Of a stretch of DNA of 12,500 nucleotides, positions 7,277-12,500 are shown in pieces; positions within the stretch are counted from its first letter, which is position 1, and each line of letters begins with the position of its first letter. Position numbers and translations under genes: made by a program. Source of the stretch: Stramonita haemastoma (lineage: Eukaryota > Mollusca > Gastropoda > Neogastropoda > Muricidae). The DNA is taken from contig CM060337.1 in NCBI GenBank assembly GCA_030674155.1, positions 45,456,747 to 45,469,246 on the forward strand. The letters are read 5' to 3'. The notes beneath the pieces are model-generated. The model was given only the letters and a program-made list of their open reading frames with translations, searched no databases and had not been told where the DNA came from.

Positions 7277-7350
7277 ATACCCCATAGCTGCTCAGGCCAT
7301 AGTCCACCTGTAAATACAGAACGTACCAGGTCTTATTTGTCTATCAATAA
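7277..7350 (-). repeat. Eighth copy of the splice-site unit, displaced by insertions
   Basis: This unit has the same exon-start copy (CATAGCTGCTCAGG on plus), acceptor AG at 7309-7308 and intron part ending CTATCAATAATAAT. A 313-bp retrotransposon fragment separates it from the other units on its left, and a SINE flanks it on the right. Confidence 0.85.
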
Positions 7351-7355
7351 TAATG

Positions 7356-7641
7356 ATGAAAAGGTAAAAAGGTAAAGGTGTCCCATAACCTAGGTGGTTG
7401 TAGGGAAGCAAGGCATCACAGACCTCAGTTTCTCTAGCGCCCATCTCCTCTCCCTTGCTGCTTTACCTTCCCTGACCCTCAAGAGGGCAGGTACCCATTT
7501 ACAGCTGGGTGAACTGGGGGGGACTGTACTGAAGCCAAGGCGTGCAAAAGGTCACCCATCCACTTGGTAACAACGCTCAATGCTGCTTAACACTGGCTTG
7601 GGGAAAGCGAGTGCTCTGACCACTGAGCTATCCTGTGCCCC
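7356..7641 (-). mobile_element. SINE copy C, tRNA-like head joined to a 5S-rRNA-like promoter
   Basis: Read on the minus strand, the element starts GGGGCACAGG, then an A-box-like TAGCTCAGTGGTCAGAGCA (7610-7631). Next comes a 5S-like segment (7550-7590) with TTAAGCAGC and GGATGGGTGACC. A body and a tail of ACCTTTT/ACCTTT repeats follow. This is the most complete of the three copies here. It sits between the eighth and ninth splice-site units, so it is younger than the array. Confidence 0.85.
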
Positions 7642-7644
7642 AAC

Positions 7645-7672
7645 AAAATGTGCCAGATCTTATTTGCCTATT
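7645..7672 (-). repeat. Fragment of a ninth splice-site unit beyond the SINE
   Basis: The plus-strand motif TGTGCCAGATCTTATTTG followed by CCTATTAATAATAAT matches the intronic half of the array unit. The acceptor half is missing, apparently lost where the SINE at 7356-7641 joins. It marks the outer end of the array. Confidence 0.7.
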
Positions 7673-7838
7673 AATAATAATAATACATGGAATTTATACA
7701 GCACTATATCTTGCAAAGACAAATCAAAGCGCTTGATTAATATCAATATATTCACTTTGCCCCAGATGAGAACAAATTCCTTTTACTGCATTAAAACTGG
7801 CCCAGCAGCAGTTGCCTGTACATTGTGTGAGAAATCGT
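7673..7838. repeat. Intron block matching 6346-6460, with an AAT-rich, CAAAGCGCTT-containing part
   Basis: It opens with ATTAATAATAATAAT, then a segment with ATTTATACAGCACTATAT and CAAATCAAAGCGCTTGA, a pattern I associate with interspersed repeats of marine invertebrates. It ends with the block shared with 6346-6460. The 6346-6460 copy lacks the AAT/AGCGCTT part, so that part was either lost there or inserted here. Confidence 0.55.
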
Positions 7839-7898
7839 TTATCTGCTGATGACTTTCCAAGCAACAAAAAGATCAATCATCAAATAAGAAACATAAGG

Positions 7899-8155
7899 AA
7901 GGTGGCAGGTCGGTTAAGATGTTCACCAACTTAACTGTGAGGTTCTGGGTTTGCATCCCAGCCTTACCCTTTCTTCCCAGTTTGATGAGAAAATTGAACT
8001 GAATGTCAAAGTCTTTCGGATGAGACAATAAACCAAGGCCCTGTGTGCAAATGCATGCAGATCATCTTGCACACATATTTAAAAACCTGTTTCACTTATC
8101 AGAAGGGTATGTCATTCTGTGTTGGTAGGAATGGATGACAATTTTTAAAAAATAA
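7899..8155 (+). mobile_element. tRNA-derived SINE with shared central domain (full-length copy)
   Basis: The head has an A-box-like TGGCAGGTCGGTTAAGATG (7902-7920) and a perfect T-arm: CTGGG (7945-7949), seven-base loop TTTGCAT, CCCAG (7957-7961). The region from ~8008 (GTCTTTCGGATGAGAC...GGCCCTGTGTGC...GCATGCAGA) resembles the conserved central domains of widespread invertebrate SINEs. It ends in an A/T-rich tail (TTTTTAAAAAATAAAAATT). Identification is by pattern, and the family name is not assigned. Confidence 0.8.
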
Positions 8156-8542
8156 AAATTAAAAAAGTATGCACACAGGTGTGGTGTTTAGACATCATCC
8201 CTGAAGTTGGAATGCGACTAACTGAATTGTAGTGGTTTTGTTGGGAGGGGAGGGGGGGGGGAGGTTACATACACCAAAATCTCACCATTGGTGAACCTCA
8301 GGGTTTGAGCCGAGGAAAGGACTGAAAACATTCAACTAGACATGACCAAATCCCTCTATAATGGATTGAAAAAGCTATTAAGACCATTTTCCAAACCTTA
8401 AAGCTTAAGGCAAAAATTTTACACACACATGCTGCGCGCGCGCACGGACCCAAAAATGATGTCTTTCTATTTTTTTACCCCACATGTGTTGCACAACTCT
8501 ACATCATCATTCATGCATACTGACATTGTATGAGTGTGCAAA
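8156..8542. other. Intergenic or intronic sequence, nothing coding
   Basis: G-rich patch GGGAGGGGAGGGGGGGGGGAGG near 8240-8263 and a GCGCGCGCGC tract at 8434-8443 with Z-DNA potential. There is no other recognisable signal. Confidence 0.55.
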
Positions 8543-8628
8543 TACACACACACACATACACACACAAAACACACACACACACACACAACACACACACACA
8601 CACACATACACACACACACACATACACA
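8543..8628. repeat. (CA)n microsatellite, interrupted
   Basis: (AC)n with ATAC and AAAC interruptions. Confidence 0.95.
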
Positions 8629-9264
8629 CCAAGCTCACAAGCTGTGTGTTCTGGAACTTTTTTAAACAATGCATGCATACAAATTTTTATTGATAAAATT
8701 AAATGACACTGATCTAGAATCTATGAGCTGGGAAGAATAAAAAATAAACCCTAGTACAGTTCATTACACTACAGCAACTTCATTGTGTGTGTGTGGGTTT
8801 GTTGTTTTTTTTAATATCAACTAATACAATACACCGCTTTGTATCAGCTATCACTTTGGTTTTGTTTTGGTTTTTATGGGGTGGGGGTGGGTTTTTGTGT
8901 GTTTTTTTAAGCCCCAAACAGTTGAAACGCTATATCCCAAATAAAACAATGAAGTAAAAAGAGGGTTTAAAAAAAAAAGAAAAAAAAAGAAGAAAAATAA
9001 AAAAGGTGTATTTTCTGTTGTTGCGATTGTCATACACATTCATTACTACAATTGTTCTCCACCATCCCTACTAAAAGTATTATAAATGCCCACAGTCACA
9101 TGCATAAAATTTTAATGTTTTTCCCTGTCCGAAAACAGTAAATAATCACAACTTTGAAGCATGGATGACATTTAATTAATCACATTTACATGCAATAATG
9201 GCCATTAATCATTATTAAAAACTTAAGGGTAGAATTCACCACAGCAAAAAACTAATAATTTTGC
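8629..9264. other. AT-rich sequence with homopolymer patches
   Basis: T/G-rich 8855-8907, A-rich 8968-9003, and otherwise AT-rich DNA without coding character. Confidence 0.55.
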
Positions 9265-9680
9265 TCCCCCCCCCCCCCCCCCCCCCCATCTGTCCTTACT
9301 CCCTACCATTAAACATTTTGTTTTCAGTAACTAAAACTACCATGCTTCATAACCCCCCCAAAATCATATTTTTTATATGGTCACACAAGACCTCCCATCG
9401 TCAAATCCCCCCCCCCCCCCACTTATTTAGCTATCAATCTACTCCTCCTCCTTCTTTCTTTCTTTGAAGTAGTCTTCTTTCATTCTGGCTATAAAAATAA
9501 CTTTCATACTAAGTTACACTCCCTCTCTCTCACTTCACTCCCCCCCCCCCTCTCTTAGTCTCTCTCTCTCTCCCCCCCCCCCCCCCCCCCCCCTCTGTCC
9601 TTCCCCCCTTCTCTCCCTCCCTCTCTCTCTTCACCGCCCTCCCCCCCCCCCTCTCTCTTTCTCTCTCTCCTCCCCTCTCT
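9265..9680 (+). repeat. Poly-C and polypyrimidine tracts
   Basis: C-runs lie near 9266-9287, 9408-9420, 9541-9550, 9573-9592 and 9640-9650. From ~9520 to 9680 nearly all bases are C or T (CTCTCT between C-runs). The minus strand is thus a long G/GA tract with quadruplex and triplex potential. Frames here are Pro/Ser artefacts. Confidence 0.9.
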
Positions 9681-9737
9681 TGTGTACATTAATTTGTGTA
9701 GTCTGGAGTTAACATCAGTGCTGACTCCACTCTCCCC

Positions 9738-9885
9738 AAAAGTCTTTCAGATGAGACTGTAAACCGAGGCCCTGTGTGCGAATGCATGCAGAACATCTTG
9801 TACACATGTTAAATCCTGTTCCGCTTTTCATAAGAGTAGGCCATTAGTGCGGTGGGAACAGATGACAATATTTACACAACTGCAT
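9738..9885 (+). mobile_element. Headless second copy of the 7899-8155 SINE
   Basis: It matches the central and 3' parts of the full copy: AGTCTTTCAGATGAGAC, AAACCGAGGCCCTGTGTGCG, GCATGCAGAACATCTTG, and AGATGACAATATTT at the end. The tRNA-like head is absent. GATGAGACTGTAAACCGAGG is closer to the form I recall from other invertebrates than the first copy is. Confidence 0.8.
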
Positions 9886-10408
9886 ACACACAGGGACTGG
9901 ATGAAAAAAAGCACAGGAGTGCTATACCTATTATCCTCGATATAAAAGAATAAAATTTTAAAATATATATAAATTATATATAAAAAACAGTGCACATTAT
10001 TCCTATTTTCTTTTTTTCCTTCAATTTTTCTAAACATTTCTATTGATGTTACGACGATTGTTTGTGTTAGTTTTCTGGGGGGTTTTCCTTTTTCAAAATT
10101 TGCTTTGTTGATTTGTTTTCATCATCATGATTTTCTTTGACTGAGGGCTGGATGTAAAAAAAATAAAATTAAAATAAAAGCCATTATGTATGCTTATTCT
10201 CTTCCCTAGGTAATAAAAAGTTTCAAAGTTTCACTCTCACGATCTGTACTATCAAAGCACAGCCCTACTATTTCACTCTGACCAGCCAAAAAAGCTGTGA
10301 ATAAGGCAGACCACTAAGACCAGTGATAAAAAAAGATCTCTATTATCAACAGGTGTCAACATGTGACATATGTAAAAGGCAAGGTAAAAGATACGGTATT
10401 AACTCAAG
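9886..10408. other. AT-rich sequence, no gene seen
   Basis: Contains an ATATATAT patch near 9961-9982, an A-rich patch at 10156-10179 preceded by GGCTGGATGT, and AAAGTTTCAAAGTTTCA near 10217-10232. The last two look like the 3' tail of a retroelement, but no body is recognisable. Confidence 0.5.
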
Positions 10409-10822
<414 letters not shown>

Positions 10823-10969
10823 AGCTGTGAAACCCAGGGCTACAGACACTGAACAGACAGACCTCCGCACTGTCCACCCTGACCCCTTCACTACAGCACC
10901 TGAAAAAGTGGCTTTCACCCTACATTCACTCTGCCCACTTTCCCACGGGACTACGGTCTGTCTGCTCAC
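10823..10969. other. Unique spacer between the TG-rich and CA-rich arms
   Basis: About 147 bp of ordinary-complexity DNA, open in one frame on each strand. A perfect 10-bp inverted pair, CAGACAGACC (10854-10863) and GGTCTGTCTG (10955-10964), lies near its edges. No gene recognised. Confidence 0.7.
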
Positions 10970-11251
10970 CAACACACACACACACACAGAGTCACTCACA
11001 CACACAACATACACACAGCTAGTGACACACACACACACATACACACACACACAGAGTACTAGTCCACACACACACACACACACCACTACACTACACAAAC
11101 ACCCTCTCTCTCTCTCTCTCTCTTTTTCACACACACGCACGCACCACGCACACTCTCTCTCTCTCTCTGTCTTGTCTGCGTCCTTCACGCATGCCACGCA
11201 CACACACACACACACACCACACAGAGTACACACACACACCAGAGTGCTTCT

Positions 11252-11282
<31 letters not shown>

Positions 11283-11380
11283 ATACTCACTCACTCAATC
11301 TCTCTCTCTCTCTCTCTTCTCTCCTCTCTCACACACACACACACCACAGAGTACACACACACACACACACACACAAGGCT

Positions 11381-11420
<40 letters not shown>

Positions 11421-11434
11421 CACACACACACACA

Positions 11435-11465
<31 letters not shown>

Positions 11466-11550
11466 AAACCACACTCACTCACCAACATCCAACACTCACA
11501 CACCACCACACACACACACAAAACACACACAACAAACACACACAAACACA

Positions 11551-11592
<42 letters not shown>
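10970..11592 (+). repeat. CA-rich compound microsatellite arm with CT blocks
   Basis: (CA)n interleaved with (CT)n blocks near 11104-11123, 11153-11168 and 11297-11332. CACAGAGTA is a recurring interruption (10985-10992 similar, 11050-11058, 11220-11228, 11344-11352), which suggests growth by duplication of larger pieces. In orientation it is the complement of the 10409-10822 arm. Confidence 0.95.
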
Positions 11593-11594
<2 letters not shown>

Positions 11595-12500
11595 CTGTAG
11601 GGAAAGAGAAGATAATGATAATGTCCCTCTATCAGCTGCAGTATAAGCCCATGTTTCTATCAAATTCACAGGCTGTCACCCAGTCAGGGTATGTAACCTT
11701 ACCACCACTCTTTCCCCACTTCCATCTCCCCCCCCCCCCACCTCCCTTTGGTTCTCTTTGTGCTGGAAATGCTGTACAACATTTAGTAAGAACAGATGAA
11801 TAGACTAGTAGAATAGTACCTGGCTCACACAAGAAAATATAATAATATGATCAAAAGTTATGACTGACTTTATTTATAAATATAACCTAACACAGTAACA
11901 GTATGTTCTGTCATGTCTAAATTTAAATCAATCTGTGAGGATTTTGTGTTGTTGTTGTTTCTTTTTCTTTCTTCTTTAAATTCTAAAAACAACCCCCCCC
12001 AAAAAAAAATTTTTTTTTTTAGATCTTTATTCCAAAAACAAAACAAAATTCATGTGGCAGATCTGCATTTTGTTTTGACAGTTATTCATTCAACACTGTG
12101 ACAGATATAATTTAATTAACAGGCTAGGCGGTCTTGCATTTACTATTAATTCAGTCATGCTGTTATTAATAGTCCAGCTTGCTTTGACAGTTATATATAT
12201 AAATATCTTGGCAACAGAAAACAAAAACAAAAAACCATTACAATAATAAATTCAAAAGAGCCAAGACACTGGTCTGTCTAAATACTAGGCCAATCACAAA
12301 GTCTGCACTTGTTTTTCCTCCACTACTTTTTCCTCAATAAAACAAAGTCTTCAGGGACATACATGTAAAGAAAGCACAAAGACAAAAATGGAACATCTCA
12401 CCAGGTAAACTTAATCTTAAAAATTAAAAAAACCCACACACAAAACAAACCATGTCTGAATGGAAGGGTTAGTTCAGTTATTAGTGTGGGGTTTTTTTTG
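11593..12500. other. AT-rich sequence, no gene seen
   Basis: C10 run near 11730-11739, A/T homopolymers near 11992-12020, and CAAATT/TTAATTAA-type AT-rich DNA. At the right edge AAAAAACCCACACA (12427-12440) and GTGTGGGGTTTTTT (12485-12498) form a short imperfect inverted repeat. No coding frame or known repeat is recognised. Confidence 0.55.

Noticed and set aside
7901..7964. A functional tRNA gene
   Set aside because: The T-arm is intact, but there is no convincing acceptor or anticodon stem, and the sequence continues into a SINE body with a second headless copy elsewhere.
9828..10037. 69-residue minus-strand frame as a small membrane protein
   Set aside because: AT-rich translation overlapping the SINE copy's 3' end, with no supporting signal.

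Overview
This is non-coding-dominated eukaryotic DNA, most likely from an invertebrate animal. A marine mollusc is my best guess, with low confidence. The basis is long dinucleotide arrays, tRNA- and 5S-related SINEs, decayed non-LTR retrotransposon ends and spliceosomal intron signals. Nothing suggests bacteria, phage or an organelle. Almost every long open frame here is a by-product of stop-free repeats, chiefly (TG)n/(CA)n and a 30/27-bp minisatellite.

Layout: 1-531, a minus-strand SINE whose tail end is repeated three times. 615-735, a relic of a reverse-transcriptase C-terminus. 1083-1287, a second SINE copy. 1525-1988, a (TG)n tract and a ~63-bp A-rich tandem repeat. 2220-2560, a small GC-richer stretch with CCAAT boxes, a perfect RFX X-box and a G26 run, which may be a promoter. 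2576-2648, (TG)n. 3402-4841, a 50-unit minisatellite in which every unit is exactly 30 or 27 bp. 4976-5004, a G-quadruplex-type run. 5176-5570, a frameshifted non-LTR retrotransposon end on the minus strand. 5588-5897, a CA-rich array. 5900-6305, one convincing protein-coding exon on the minus strand. 6306-7350, a ~73-bp tandem array of that exon's own 3' splice site, interrupted by a retrotransposon end with a 10-bp target-site duplication. 7356-7641, a third SINE copy. 7899-8155 and 9738-9885, two copies of another tRNA-derived SINE. 8543-8628, (CA)n. 9265-9680, poly-C and polypyrimidine tracts. 10409-11592, a (TG)n/(GA)n arm facing a (CA)n/(CT)n arm. 11600-12500, AT-rich DNA with nothing recognisable.

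The most biologically suggestive part is the exon and its surroundings. It encodes 135 residues of low-complexity protein containing PVDLS, a match to the PxDLS motif that binds the CtBP co-repressor, so the host gene may be a transcriptional regulator. In transcript sense the exon is preceded by about eight extra copies of its branch point, acceptor AG and first ~27 coding bases. It is followed at the donor by ~300 nt of UG-rich intron. Both flanks look like ground for alternative splicing. The second notable item is a SINE family joining a tRNA-like A box to a 5S-rRNA-like internal promoter, present in three copies in the same orientation.
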